A stretch of 30,371 bases of DNA from Chloroflexota bacterium. Lineage in GTDB: Bacteria > Chloroflexota > UBA6077. Under the pieces are notes generated by a model. It was not told where the DNA came from. It saw nothing but the letters and a program-made list of their open reading frames with translations, and did no database searches. Shown one piece after another: positions 5,940 to 15,046 of this stretch. The stretch is from assembly GCA_021845945.1 (NCBI GenBank), contig JAJZRD010000021.1, positions 1-30,371 on the forward strand, written 5' to 3'. The stretch's first letter is position 1, and each line of letters opens with the position of its first letter. Position numbers and translations under genes: made by a program.

Positions 5940-6335
5940 ATGGAGCATTACGATGAAGCGGCACGGCGCGACGACCTCAAGGTGTTGGTTGCCGAGGAGG
6001 ACGCGCGGCTACGTCGCATAGTCTGCCTAAACCTGGAGCGCGAGGGTTTCGCGACCCTCGAAGCTGCATCCCGAGAGGCATGCGAGGCGGCCCTGTGCCA
6101 GGGTCAGGTGGGGCTCGTCATCATCAGCTCTCAGCTGCCGGGGTTCGACGCCCATCAGTTCTCCGCCTGGTTGCGTGCGCAGTCCCCGCTCAACCCGATA
6201 CCCGTCGTCATACTCTCTTTCGAGCCGGAGGACAGGCTTCTCACGCTGCCCCTCAGACTCGCCGCCTTCCGCCGAAAACCTTTCGATCCAGGGGAGCTGG
6301 TAGGCCAGGTCACCACGCTGATGCAAACCGCCTGA
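5940..6335 (+). CDS. Receiver-domain protein lacking the phospho-acceptor aspartate (pseudo-receiver)
   Basis: 131 aa, a single CheY-like domain with no output domain. The acidic Mg-binding cluster (VAEEDARLRR, E19-E20-D21), a Ser at the Thr/Ser switch (S93, VILSF) and the lysine of RRKPF (K113) are present. The phosphorylated Asp is replaced: the segment LVIISSQLPG aligns S63 with the Asp of a normal LVLLDxxMPG. It therefore probably cannot be phosphorylated in the usual way and may act as a binding partner or be degenerating. The ATG at 5940 follows GAGGAG closely; a GTG at 5925 is possible but has no better signal. It converges on the response-regulator/kinase pair, separated by a terminator hairpin. 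Confidence 0.82.
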   Translation: MEHYDEAARRDDLKVLVAEEDARLRRIVCLNLEREGFATLEAASREACEAALCQGQVGLVIISSQLPGFDAHQFSAWLRAQSPLNPIPVVILSFEPEDRLLTLPLRLAAFRRKPFDPGELVGQVTTLMQTA

Positions 6336-6454
6336 GGTCGGTACCGAATCTGCTAACGACGATCCGTCTGCACGAAGGGGTGCAGCCACCGCAAGGTGGG
6401 GGGCGAGGCAACGAGGCACTCGCCACCACCTTCGAGTCGATTTCACACTTCCGA

Positions 6455-6492
6455 AACTGGGAGCCCGCACAAGGGCGTGCAGGCTCCCAGTT
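6455..6492. terminator. Hairpin between convergent genes (bidirectional terminator candidate)
   Basis: AACTGGGAGCC (6455-6465) and GGCTCCCAGTT (6482-6492) form an 11-bp stem. An inner GCAC/GTGC (6467-6470 with 6477-6480) extends it. There is no strong T-run, but it lies exactly between two converging transcripts. Confidence 0.65.
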
Positions 6493-6507
6493 GTATCTGC
6501 GGTCGAC

Positions 6508-7206
6508 TCACGCATTCTCCTCGTCCGCCAGAACGTAGCCCACGCCCGGCACGGTGCGCAGGTAGGCGGGATGCGCCGGATCGCCCTCGATCTTCCTCCT
6601 GAGCCGGCTGACCCACACCCGCAGGTACTCCACGTCCTCCCGGTACTCCGGCCCCCAGGTGCGCACCAGCAGCTCCTCGTGCAGCATCACCTTGCCGGCG
6701 TTCAGCGCCAGCTGCTGCAGCAGTTGCCACTCGGTCCGGCTCATCTGCACCGCCTTGCCCCCCACCACCACCTTCCGGCGGTCGAAATCGACCATCAACT
6801 CCCCAACTTCGAACCGCGCGGCGGTGGGGCTCTTGTTCGCGCTGCTTGTCCGGCGCAATACCGCCCTGATGCGAGCGGATAGCTCATCCGGGCTGAAGGG
6901 CTTCGTCAGGTAGTCGTCGGCTCCCAGATCCAGTCCCCGCACCTTGTCGGCGTCGTTGCCTCGAGCGGTCAACAGGATGACCGGCACCGCCCGGCGACCA
7001 CGCAGCCGCCTGAGCACCTCGAAGCCGTCCATTCCCGGCATGATGACATCCAGAACCACCAGATCCGGGACCTCCGTCTCCACTGCCTCCAGGGCGGAGT
7101 TCCCCTCGGACGCCGTCACCACCCTGAAGCCGGCAGACTCCAATTCCGCCCGAACGAAGCGCAATATCCTCGGTTCGTCGTCCACCACCAGCACCGTCGG
7201 TTTCAT
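6508..7206 (-). CDS. OmpR/KdpE-type response regulator
   Basis: 232 aa. The receiver domain (1-120) has acidic D9/D10/E11, phospho-acceptor D53 in VVLDVIMPG, T80 (LLTAR) and K102 (LTKPF). The C-terminal winged-helix domain (about 135-228) has MSRTEWQLLQQLALNAGKVM, the VEYLRVWVSRLRRKIE recognition helix and the RTVPGVGYVL wing. The ATG at 7206 shares its A with the TGA of the histidine-kinase gene, so the two are translationally coupled and form a cognate pair. The DNA-binding domain looks closest to KdpE-type regulators from memory, but no kdp genes are nearby and the kinase lacks a KdpD sensor, so the targets are unknown. Confidence 0.95.
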   Translation of the reverse strand: MKPTVLVVDDEPRILRFVRAELESAGFRVVTASEGNSALEAVETEVPDLVVLDVIMPGMDGFEVLRRLRGRRAVPVILLTARGNDADKVRGLDLGADDYLTKPFSPDELSARIRAVLRRTSSANKSPTAARFEVGELMVDFDRRKVVVGGKAVQMSRTEWQLLQQLALNAGKVMLHEELLVRTWGPEYREDVEYLRVWVSRLRRKIEGDPAHPAYLRTVPGVGYVLADEENA

Positions 7207-9389
7207 CACCCCCACTCCTCCTCCACCAACGGCAGGGTAAAGGCGAAGATGGAGCCCTCCCCCGCGGGATCCTCGATCCAAATCCTTCCCCCGTGGGCCT
7301 CCACCAATCGCCTGCAGATGGCCAGCCCCAACCCCACGCCCTGGGTGCGTCCGGCCCGGGCGTCGGCGGCCCTCTGGAACCGACCGAACACCTTCTCGCG
7401 GTCCCGAGCGGAAACGCCCATGCCGTGATCCCTGACCGCCACCGTCAGCATCCGATCCCGGATCGATCCGCTCACCTCGATGGCGCCTCCCTGCGGCGAG
7501 TACTTTATCGCGTTGTCCAGCAGGTTTCGCAGCACCTGCTCTACCCGAAGCGGATCGGCCTCGGCCAGCGGAAGATCCGAGGGGAAGGCGAGAACGAAGT
7601 CGTGCCGCTCCGACCGCCCCCTCGTCTCGGCCACCACCTTGGCGGCCAGCTTCCCAAGGTGAACCGGCTCCGTCGTCAACCGCAACACGCCCGCCTCCGA
7701 CCTGGAGAAGTCCAGCAGGTTCTCCACCAAACGGTACAGCCGGTCGGATTCCTCGTCCACGTCCCGGAGCAGCTCGAGGCGAGTGGTCTCGTCGAGATTG
7801 CCGTAGTATCTCAGCAGGGTTCGCGCGGCACCCTTGATGGAGGTCAGGGGCGTCCTCAGCTCGTGGGATACCAGCGACATGAACTCGTCCTTGAGCTGTT
7901 CGGCCTCCTTCGCCTTGCTGATGTCCTGGAAGACCACCACGGCTCCGGAGACCCTTCCCTCCAGGTCACGGAAGGGGGCGCTGTTGACCAGGACGGGCAC
8001 CACGGTGCCGTCGGGCCTGTGGATGTCGACCTCCACCCCCAGGCAGACCTCACCCCGTACCACGGCCCGTCGAAGCGGCAGCTGATCCGCTCCATATAGG
8101 TTTCCCGCCGGGCTGAAGAGCCCAAGGGAGGAGCCCTCCCGGTTCGACTTCAGACCGGCGACGTTCTCCACCCCCAGCAGCTCCTTGCCGGCACGGTTGA
8201 TGGTGGAGATCCTTCCCTCGGCCCCCTCCGCGATGATCACCCCCTCGGGCATGCTGTCGACGACCACCTGCAGGTGGCGTTTGCCGGCCTCGGCCCGTTC
8301 GCGCTGGGCCACTGTCTCCTGGTACAGACGGGCATTCTGAATGGCGATGGTGGCCTGCTTGGCAAAGGCCATCAGCAGTTGGGCGTCCTCGGGCCGGAAG
8401 CGGGCACGGGCCCTGTTGCCTATGTACAGCACCCCCAGCAGGTCGGTGCCGTTGCCGAGCGGCACTCCGATCTCCGAGATTAGCCCCTCCTCTTTCACGG
8501 CCTCCATGGGGGGATCCTTGAAGATAACCTCCCGGGGGTAGTCGTCCACGATGATCGGCTCGCCCCTCTCCACCACCAGGCCGGCGAGCCCCTGCTCGCG
8601 ACCGAGCCGCAGCCGGCGCATCGCCTGAGTGCGCAGCCCCTCGGAGGCGGCCATCTCGAACCGCTGCCCGTCCGGGGAGATCAACGCCAGGAAGCTGGTG
8701 TCGCTGCCCAGCAGCTCGCGGGCTTTGCGAACTATCGAACTGAGGATCTCGGGGAGGCCGAGATTTGCCGAGATGTCCCGGCTGATCTCGAACAGCGCCG
8801 TGACCTGGGCAGCCCTCCGCTCCGAGGCGGCATACAGGCGGGCGTTCTCCATGGAGGTGGCCGCCTGGTTGGCCAGTCCCTGGATGAGCCGCATCTCCTT
8901 GGGCGGAGGGGCGATGCCTGGGGTCGTCCATCCAGCCGCCAGCACCCCCAGAGCCACACCCCGGAACACCAGCGGCACCGCCAACGCCGATGAGGCCCCG
9001 AGCAGCTTGGCCAGCCACGGCTCCGGCCGCTCCTCGGCCACGCTCTGGACCCATGCGGGCTCCTTGGTCCTGAGGGCCTTCGCCAGAAAGCCGTTCTCGG
9101 CCAGGGGCAGTCGGGAGCCCTCCAGCAGGACGAGGGGACGATCCTCGTCGCTGGCCCCGGCCAGCACGGAGAACTGCTCTTCGGCGTCCTCCGCCAGCTC
9201 CGCCACCACGACCCAGTCGGCGGCAACGATGCGCAGGAACTGGTACGCCAGGGTGCCCAGCACCTGGTCTCGCTCGAGGGTCGAGTTCAGCAGGCCGGCC
9301 ACCTCCAGGAGCATCTCGGCCTGAAAGGTCCAGCGCCCTCCGTCGGCCCCTCCTCGAATACCCAATTCGGCCAAGCCACTTCCTCGCAA
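7206..9389 (-). CDS. Soluble sensor histidine kinase, GAF-GAF-PAS-HisKA-HATPase
   Basis: About 727 aa without transmembrane segments, so cytoplasmic. Domain order: GAF 1 (about 25-185), GAF 2 (195-352), PAS (370-490), HisKA with phospho-histidine H509 in SLVSHELRTPLTSIKG, then HATPase (605-722) with N box LRNLLDNAIKYS, G1 DHGMGVS, F box FGRFQR and G2 GVGLGLAI. GAF and PAS domains bind small molecules, haem or flavin, or sense redox; no diagnostic cofactor Cys/His motif stands out. The frame opens at TTG 9389 without a Shine-Dalgarno; the first ATG is at codon 26, just at the start of GAF 1, so the N-terminus is uncertain. It partners the overlapping response regulator. Confidence 0.93.
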   Translation of the reverse strand: MRGSGLAELGIRGGADGGRWTFQAEMLLEVAGLLNSTLERDQVLGTLAYQFLRIVAADWVVVAELAEDAEEQFSVLAGASDEDRPLVLLEGSRLPLAENGFLAKALRTKEPAWVQSVAEERPEPWLAKLLGASSALAVPLVFRGVALGVLAAGWTTPGIAPPPKEMRLIQGLANQAATSMENARLYAASERRAAQVTALFEISRDISANLGLPEILSSIVRKARELLGSDTSFLALISPDGQRFEMAASEGLRTQAMRRLRLGREQGLAGLVVERGEPIIVDDYPREVIFKDPPMEAVKEEGLISEIGVPLGNGTDLLGVLYIGNRARARFRPEDAQLLMAFAKQATIAIQNARLYQETVAQRERAEAGKRHLQVVVDSMPEGVIIAEGAEGRISTINRAGKELLGVENVAGLKSNREGSSLGLFSPAGNLYGADQLPLRRAVVRGEVCLGVEVDIHRPDGTVVPVLVNSAPFRDLEGRVSGAVVVFQDISKAKEAEQLKDEFMSLVSHELRTPLTSIKGAARTLLRYYGNLDETTRLELLRDVDEESDRLYRLVENLLDFSRSEAGVLRLTTEPVHLGKLAAKVVAETRGRSERHDFVLAFPSDLPLAEADPLRVEQVLRNLLDNAIKYSPQGGAIEVSGSIRDRMLTVAVRDHGMGVSARDREKVFGRFQRAADARAGRTQGVGLGLAICRRLVEAHGGRIWIEDPAGEGSIFAFTLPLVEEEWG

Positions 9390-9448
9390 CAGCTCAGGGA
9401 TGGACCTAATGATATCTCAGGCCCCTGCTCGCCGCCACTGTCGTCGTT

Positions 9449-9457
9449 TGGTAGAAT
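9449..9457 (+). promoter_or_regulatory. Extended -10 promoter for endonuclease IV
   Basis: TGGTAGAAT is an extended -10 (TGnTAnAAT). No good -35 lies 17 bp upstream, which is usual for extended -10 promoters. It would give a GC-rich leader of about 125 nt before the GTG at 9590. Confidence 0.45.
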
Positions 9458-9589
9458 GGCTTCTCAAGCCCCCGGGGCGTGCCCGGCGTCGACCGGGAGC
9501 AGCGCCGTGGGAGGGCCGGAGCCCGCTGCCGAGCCGGGGAGGGAGACACCCAAGACCTCCCCGAGGGCTACCGGGATGGAGGGAGCAGC

Positions 9590-10444
9590 GTGAGAATAGG
9601 AGCGCACGTCTCGACCGCGGGCGGCGTCCACACCGCCATAGGTCGCGCCCTGGAGATCGGGGCAAACTGCATCCAGATCTTCGCCGGCGCGCCCCAGCGC
9701 TGGGCCGAGGCCCGTTTTCCGGAGGAGGACGTGGCCACATTCCGCCGCCGGTCCCAGGAGAGCAACGTTCACCCGATCTTCATCCACAGCGCCTACCTCC
9801 TCAACTTCGCCTCCCAGGATCCGGCTCTGCGGGAGAAATCGGCGCGGTCCCTCCTGTCGGCCCTCTCCTGGGCCGGGGCACTGGGGGCCGCGGGGGTGAT
9901 CACCCACCTGGGCAGCAGCAAGGAGGTAGACCTCCAGCAGGCGGAGGAGCTGGTCTGCCAGGCCCTTTCGGCGGTCCTCCGGGAGGCGCCGGCCGAGCCG
10001 ATGCTGCTGCTGGAGAGCTGCGCGGGACAGGGAAACACCATCGGGCGCCGCTTCGAGCAGCTGGGCTACGTTCTCGGTCGATTGGGGCGCGACCCGAGAC
10101 TTCAGGTGTGCCTGGACACGGCCCACGTCTTCGAAGCGGGCTACGACATCTCGACGGCGGAGGGGCTGGAGCAAACCCTGGGGGAGTTCGACCGGACCGT
10201 GGGACTCTCCCACCTGCGGGCACTCCACGTCAACGACTCCAAGACGCCCCTGGGCTCCAACGTGGACCGGCACGAGAACATCGGCCACGGTCTGATCGGG
10301 GAAGAGGCCTTCGGCCGGATCCTCCACCACCCGGCGCTGCGCCCCCTTCCCTTCCTTCTCGAGGTACCCGGCCTCACCAACGAGGGGCCCGACAGGCCCA
10401 ACGTCGAGACACTGCGACGCCTGGCGGGGGTGGAAGATGTTTGA
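9590..10444 (+). CDS. nfo: Endonuclease IV (apurinic/apyrimidinic endonuclease)
   Basis: 284 aa TIM-barrel AP endonuclease that cleaves DNA 5' to abasic sites in base-excision repair. All nine trinuclear zinc ligands are seen: H66, H106, E142, D176, H179, H213, D226, H228 and E258, in contexts IHSAYL, THLGS, LLES, CLDTAH, LHVNDSK, DRHENIGHG and EVPG. Spacing matches the E. coli enzyme with a constant offset of three residues. The start is GTG at 9590, preceded by GGAGGGAG; the frame is open further upstream but homology begins at RIGAHVSTAGG. The 3' end overlaps the phosphodiesterase gene by 8 nt, so they form an operon. Confidence 0.97.
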   Translation: MRIGAHVSTAGGVHTAIGRALEIGANCIQIFAGAPQRWAEARFPEEDVATFRRRSQESNVHPIFIHSAYLLNFASQDPALREKSARSLLSALSWAGALGAAGVITHLGSSKEVDLQQAEELVCQALSAVLREAPAEPMLLLESCAGQGNTIGRRFEQLGYVLGRLGRDPRLQVCLDTAHVFEAGYDISTAEGLEQTLGEFDRTVGLSHLRALHVNDSKTPLGSNVDRHENIGHGLIGEEAFGRILHHPALRPLPFLLEVPGLTNEGPDRPNVETLRRLAGVEDV

Positions 10445-11192
10445 TCTGCGCTCGGCGGCCCTGGGACGCCCCTGGATCATCGCCCATCGCGGCGCCTCAG
10501 GGGAGGCGCCCGAGAACACCCTGGCTGCCTTTCGTCTCGCCCTGGAGCAGGGAGCCGATCTGATCGAGACCGACGTACACCTGACGGCCGACGGGACACC
10601 GGTGGCGATCCACGACCACACCGTGGACCGAACCACCAACGGCCGCGGGCTGGTTGGCCAGATGACTCTCACACAGATCAAGGAGCTGGATGCCGGCTCG
10701 TGGTTCTCCACTCCGTACGCGGGGGAGCGGATCCTCACCCTGGACGAGCTGCTGGAGTGGGCGGCAGGCAAGACCCCGGTATCCATAGAGATCAAGAACG
10801 GGCCGATCTACTATCCGGAGATCGAGGATCGAGTGATCGACGCCCTGCGCCGCCACGACATGATCGGATCGGCCATCGTCATCTCCTTCGATCACGCCGC
10901 CATCCTCCGGACCAAGCAGCGCTGCCCCGAGCTCGTCGCCGGGGTTCTCTACGCCTGCACACCGGTGGCCGCCTCCACCCTCGCGCTCCAGGCCCGGGCC
11001 GATTGCCTCCTGCCCCACTGGAGCAACCTCACTCGAGAGATGGTGGAGGAGGCCCATTCCCACAACCTGGCCATCAGTCCCTGGGTGGTCGACCGGGAAG
11101 AGGAGATGAGGTGGACCCTTGCGCAGGGGGTGGACGCCATCGCCAGCAACTTCCCGGGTAGGGTGCTGTCCTGGCTGAAGCAGATGGTGTAG
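10437..11192 (+). CDS. ugpQ: Glycerophosphodiester phosphodiesterase
   Basis: 251 aa GDPD-family TIM barrel that hydrolyses glycerophosphodiesters to glycerol 3-phosphate and an alcohol. Catalytic and metal residues are in place: IAHRGASGEAPENT (H17, R18, E26), IETDVHLTADG (E44, D46), H59 in AIHDHTVDRTT and E118 in SIEIKNG. The C-terminal SPWVVD and GVDAIASNFPG segments are typical. There is no signal peptide, so it is cytoplasmic like UgpQ rather than periplasmic like GlpQ. The ATG at 10437 lies inside the last codons of the endonuclease IV gene, giving coupled translation. The gene symbol is by family resemblance; no glycerol-phosphate transporter is present. Confidence 0.95.
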   Translation: MFDLRSAALGRPWIIAHRGASGEAPENTLAAFRLALEQGADLIETDVHLTADGTPVAIHDHTVDRTTNGRGLVGQMTLTQIKELDAGSWFSTPYAGERILTLDELLEWAAGKTPVSIEIKNGPIYYPEIEDRVIDALRRHDMIGSAIVISFDHAAILRTKQRCPELVAGVLYACTPVAASTLALQARADCLLPHWSNLTREMVEEAHSHNLAISPWVVDREEEMRWTLAQGVDAIASNFPGRVLSWLKQMV

Positions 11193-11206
11193 AAGCGAAC
11201 CTCCCG

Positions 11207-14200
11207 CTACTGGTTTCCCTGCTTGGCCACCGGCAGGGTGAACCCGAAGGTGCTTCCCCTCCCAGGGACCCCTTCGCTCTCCACCCAGACCTTCCCGCCG
11301 TGAAGCTCGACGAGTCCCTTGGTGATCGCCAGCCCCAGTCCGGTGCCTCCAAAAAGACGGCGCGATGAGGAGTCCACCTGCTGGAACTTGTCCCATATCT
11401 TCTCCTGGTGCTCCGGCGGGATACCCACCCCGGTGTCGGACACCATCACCGCCATGTAGCGGGCTTCCTTCACCCCCAGGCGTCGCCTTGCCGAGGAAGC
11501 AGCAACCTCCTGATGGGGCTCGGCCAGCAGGGTGATGGCTCCTCCCTCCGGCGTGAACTTGATGGCGTTGGAGAGCAGGTTCCCCAGGATACGTTGAAGC
11601 TGCTCCTCGTCGGCCAGGACACACGGCAGGCTCTTGGGGACGGAATGGACCAGGCGGATCCCTTTGGAGGCGGCCAGTACGCCCACCGCCATGACGGCTC
11701 GATCGGCAGCAGCGAAGAGATCCACAGGAGTAACGAACAGCTCCTGCTTGCCGGCCTCCAGCCTGGAGGTATCCAGAAGATCGTTGATCAGCGCCAACAA
11801 CCGCTGCGTCGCCCCCCGAACGGCCCCCAGGGCCTCCACCTGTTTCGGAGCCAACGGCCCTCTGAGGCCCCGCAGCAGGATGTCGGTGTATCCCAACACG
11901 GCCGTGATGGGGGTGCGCAGCTCGTGGGAGACGACGGCCACGAACTCGTCCTTCATCCTCTCGACCTCCCGCTCGGCCGTCACGTCCCGCAGCACCACCA
12001 CCGCGCCGGTGATCTCGCCCGACTCGTTTCGAACCGGGCTGGCACTAGCGCTGAGCACCTTTTCCCCGGTGGTACCGGCCACCGTTATGCTCTCTCCCAG
12101 CACCAGGGCGCCATCGAGGGCTCGCTGCACCAGCAAGCCTTTGCCCGAGCGCTCTCTGCCGCCGTCTATCCCAACCCTGCCCTCGGCTGATCCCGTCCGG
12201 CAGCCCAGGAGCCGGTCCATCTCATCCCCCAGCATCCTGTTGGCCGAGGCGTTGACCACCGAGACCTCGCCGGAGTGGTGGGTGACCACCACACCGTCCA
12301 CCATCTGCGAGATGATCGCCTCGAGGTGCCGGCGCTGGGCCTGACTCTCCTGGAACAGCCGGCGGCTCTCGACGGCCACCCCTATCCTGTCGGCCAGACC
12401 CATGACCAGGGAGAGGTCGCTCTCATCCAAGGGCCGCCAGCCATGGGTGGTGGCGATGAGGAGCACTCCGACGGTCCGGCCCCGGGCCCTCAAGGGGGCG
12501 GCGATGCGGGAGACCGGAATGATCTGCCGCAGCACGGCGATCTCCTCCACCGATTGGGCCATCTCCTGAACCTCGGCGGCGATCTCCTCCCTGGCCACCT
12601 GGGACACCAGCACCGGCTCGCCGCTTCGCGCCACCTGCCCCACGAGACCCTCCCCCACGTCGATCGGGTGCCTGCGCATCACTTCCAGAATGGCCTGCAA
12701 CTCGTCCTCGTCGGGGTGGTAGGAGGCCTCCAGCCAGAGTTGCTTCTCCCGATCGTCCAGCAGGTAGAGGGTGCACCAATCCCCCAGCAACCCGGTGCTC
12801 ATCCTGGCCACCTGGTCCAGCGCCTTTCCCAACTCCACCGCGCCACCCAGCAGGGCGCCTGCCTCCGACAGGAAGCGCGCCCGCCGTTCCGCCTGCTCCA
12901 ACTCGCGCACCTTCTCCCGCAGCCGCTCGTCGGTCTGCTCGTAAAGCAGGGCGTTCTCTATGGCCAACCCCAGCTGGTAGCCGATGGCCGTCAGGAGATC
13001 CGCGTCCCTTTCGGTGAAGCCCCGCCCCTCCCTGCCCACCATGGCAATGGTCCCCAGCGGCCTGCCCTTGCTCGGGATGGCCGTGCAGGTGCAGGCGCCC
13101 ATGGGCGCCATCCGGCTCATCTGCCGCCCCAGGGTACGCACGAGTCCGGGGGCTGTTGGAGATCGATCGAAGTTGCCCCCGTTGGGGCGGAGATCCTCGG
13201 GCAGCAGCAGCGGACGGTGGTGACACTCCTCCACCACGGAGGGGGTGAGTCCTTTCCACACCGATAGCCTCAGCCCGGCAGTCTCGTCGGCCAGGAGGAA
13301 GATGGCTCCAGCCTCCGCCTCCATCACTGCCATCACCTTCTCGATGGCGGACTCCAGGATCTCGTTGGGCTTGAGGGTGCTGCTCATCGCCACGGCGATG
13401 TCGTCCAGGGCATCCAGCTCTCGGTTGCGCGCGTCCAGTTCGGCGACGGTTCGCTCCAGACTCTCCTTGGCCTCGGACAGTTGGATGTAGGGCCGGTGCA
13501 CCGATGAAACCATCAGCGCTCGAAAGATCAGGTAGTAGGCGATCACCTTGTACAGATGGCCGAGAAGGTTGTACACGTCGTAGGGACTACGATAGACGGT
13601 GAAGGCGAGGTCGCCGAAGATGCTGGCCACCAGGGCCGCCATCACCAGGACGAGGAACTCATCCTTGCTGGAACGGTACAGCCTTACGTGGGTTACCAAC
13701 GCAGCTAGATAGAGGCCGATGGCGAAGTACTCCAGGCCGATCTTCAGGTCCGTCAGCCCCTGCCCCTCTACGAACATGGCGGGCAACCACGGCTCGAAGA
13801 GAGTGACCGCAACCAGCACGCTCCCGCAGGCCAGCAGGTTGGCACCGGCCAGAACGTAGCGGCGGAGCCAAGGGGCTCGGGCATCGGGCAGAACGTAAAC
13901 CTCGGCCCACAGCACCCCTGCCACCCAGTAGTTGGAGACGAGCCAGTAGTAGATCGCCTTGCCGACAGTGTTGGGGGTCAAGAAGTCGGGCATCCCCTGA
14001 TAGGAGAGGGTGTGCATCGTGCTCAAGGCGGCCACGGAGAGAAACCCCGTGGCCATGAAGAGGCTCCGGGCGTTGTGGTTCTGCTTGGAGGCTTCCCAGT
14101 TGACGATGAAGACGGCGAAGCTGACCAGGATGCTGGCCAGTTCCAACAGCGTATGGAGGACCAGATAGCGCTCCGGGGAGACGACAAAGTAGAGTTGAGA

Positions 14201-14293
14201 ATCGAAGGCTTCGAACAGGCCGAAAAGCCCCGCCAGGCCCAGCCCCAGCAGCAGCAGCCCCTCTTCTGAACGTCGCAGCCTTCTCGATGCCAC
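11207..14293 (-). CDS. Membrane sensor histidine kinase, MASE3-GAF-GAF-PAS-HisKA-HATPase
   Basis: 1028 aa. The N-terminal 270 residues carry about seven to eight transmembrane helices in a MASE3 sensor, including HTLLELASILVSFAVFIV and a conserved STMHTLSYQGMP loop. A coiled coil (270-300) leads to GAF 1 (about 295-450), GAF 2 (475-645), PAS (650-775), HisKA with H790 in VVSHELRTPITAVLGY, and HATPase (895-1022) with LGNLLSNAIKFTP, DTGVGIP and GGTGLGLAI. GAF 1 holds a CTC pair (C401, C403) in a GACTCTAIP loop, a possible redox or metal site. The start GTG at 14293 has GGAGG six bases upstream. No response regulator is adjacent, so it is an orphan kinase. The ligand is unknown. Confidence 0.93.
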   Translation of the reverse strand: MASRRLRRSEEGLLLLGLGLAGLFGLFEAFDSQLYFVVSPERYLVLHTLLELASILVSFAVFIVNWEASKQNHNARSLFMATGFLSVAALSTMHTLSYQGMPDFLTPNTVGKAIYYWLVSNYWVAGVLWAEVYVLPDARAPWLRRYVLAGANLLACGSVLVAVTLFEPWLPAMFVEGQGLTDLKIGLEYFAIGLYLAALVTHVRLYRSSKDEFLVLVMAALVASIFGDLAFTVYRSPYDVYNLLGHLYKVIAYYLIFRALMVSSVHRPYIQLSEAKESLERTVAELDARNRELDALDDIAVAMSSTLKPNEILESAIEKVMAVMEAEAGAIFLLADETAGLRLSVWKGLTPSVVEECHHRPLLLPEDLRPNGGNFDRSPTAPGLVRTLGRQMSRMAPMGACTCTAIPSKGRPLGTIAMVGREGRGFTERDADLLTAIGYQLGLAIENALLYEQTDERLREKVRELEQAERRARFLSEAGALLGGAVELGKALDQVARMSTGLLGDWCTLYLLDDREKQLWLEASYHPDEDELQAILEVMRRHPIDVGEGLVGQVARSGEPVLVSQVAREEIAAEVQEMAQSVEEIAVLRQIIPVSRIAAPLRARGRTVGVLLIATTHGWRPLDESDLSLVMGLADRIGVAVESRRLFQESQAQRRHLEAIISQMVDGVVVTHHSGEVSVVNASANRMLGDEMDRLLGCRTGSAEGRVGIDGGRERSGKGLLVQRALDGALVLGESITVAGTTGEKVLSASASPVRNESGEITGAVVVLRDVTAEREVERMKDEFVAVVSHELRTPITAVLGYTDILLRGLRGPLAPKQVEALGAVRGATQRLLALINDLLDTSRLEAGKQELFVTPVDLFAAADRAVMAVGVLAASKGIRLVHSVPKSLPCVLADEEQLQRILGNLLSNAIKFTPEGGAITLLAEPHQEVAASSARRRLGVKEARYMAVMVSDTGVGIPPEHQEKIWDKFQQVDSSSRRLFGGTGLGLAITKGLVELHGGKVWVESEGVPGRGSTFGFTLPVAKQGNQ

Positions 14294-14425
14294 GCGACCC
14301 TCCGTAGCTGTAACGTACTGTGGAGCCCGTCCTCGCTACCTGTTGCTCAGCCACCGTCGTTCGAATGTCGAGGGGTGGAGAGTGGGAGCAATCACCAGGC
14401 AGCCATCCAAGGGGCGGGCATCTAC

Positions 14426-14453
14426 AGCATAGCATAGTACCAGTGGCATGCAA
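14426..14453 (-). promoter_or_regulatory. Possible promoter of the MASE3 kinase
   Basis: On the minus strand TTGCAT (14453-14448), 16-bp spacer, TATGCT (14431-14426), giving a leader of about 125 nt. The match is partial. The rest of 14294-14556 shows no other convincing signal apart from the ribosome binding site of the next gene. Confidence 0.4.
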
Positions 14454-14556
14454 CAAGTCGGCTCTGGCATAGCCTCTGCGTCACCACTGCTCCCACCCGA
14501 CGAGTGGTACGGCTTGCTGCGCACGCGAGGAAGGACGGTGAGAGGAGGAAAAAGGA

Positions 14557-14997
14557 ATGGCCGCCGACGCCGGAAAAGTGCCGGTGCTCCAGTTGGACGA
14601 CGCCCTGGAGGTCTACTACGACCTGCTGCAGCAATCGAAGGGGATAGAGCAGCAGGTCCGGCTCCTGAGGGATAGGATCCTGCAATCCCTCGCGTCTCGA
14701 AAGATCGATCGAGTCCAGGTTGACGGTTACGAGGCAGAGCGCCAGCTGCGCCACCACCCCCCGCAGCTCAACGAGGATCGCGCTGTGGAGATCCTGGACA
14801 GGCACGGACGGCTGGAGGAATGCCAGGTCGAGCTGCTGGATCCGGAGAAGGCGAGAGATGTGATCGACGAGCTGTTCCAGCACGGGACCATCAGCAAGGA
14901 TGAGCTGCCCTATATTTATGTCAAGCCCACCGAAGCGCTGGTGGTCCACCCCTTGGAGCTACCGGAGGCCGCCCGAGAGGAGCGGAGAGCGGCCTAG
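14557..14997 (+). CDS. Hypothetical protein (146 aa), charged and helical
   Basis: Not recognised. The N-terminal half (about residues 10-50) is a predicted coiled coil with heptad-like Leu/Gln (ALEVYYDLLQQSKGIEQQVR), followed by RKIDRVQVDGYEAERQLRHH and an acidic helix-rich part with LLDPEKARDVIDELFQHG. There is no signal peptide or membrane segment. The start ATG at 14557 has a strong GAGAGGAGG upstream, so expression is credible. It is 95 bp ahead of another unrecognised gene on the same strand, which has its own TATAAT. The N-terminal layout vaguely recalls phage Gp157-like proteins, but I cannot support that. Confidence 0.7.
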   Translation: MAADAGKVPVLQLDDALEVYYDLLQQSKGIEQQVRLLRDRILQSLASRKIDRVQVDGYEAERQLRHHPPQLNEDRAVEILDRHGRLEECQVELLDPEKARDVIDELFQHGTISKDELPYIYVKPTEALVVHPLELPEAAREERRAA

Positions 14998-15046
14998 CAG
15001 ACGCGGCGACGCCCCATTGCCCAGTCGCTAACGGCGCCCCATGGCG

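Noticed and set aside
9400..10563. Long plus-strand frame in front of and across endonuclease IV
   Set aside because: Arg/Pro/Gly-rich shadow translation of the nfo gene in another frame, with no initiation signal.
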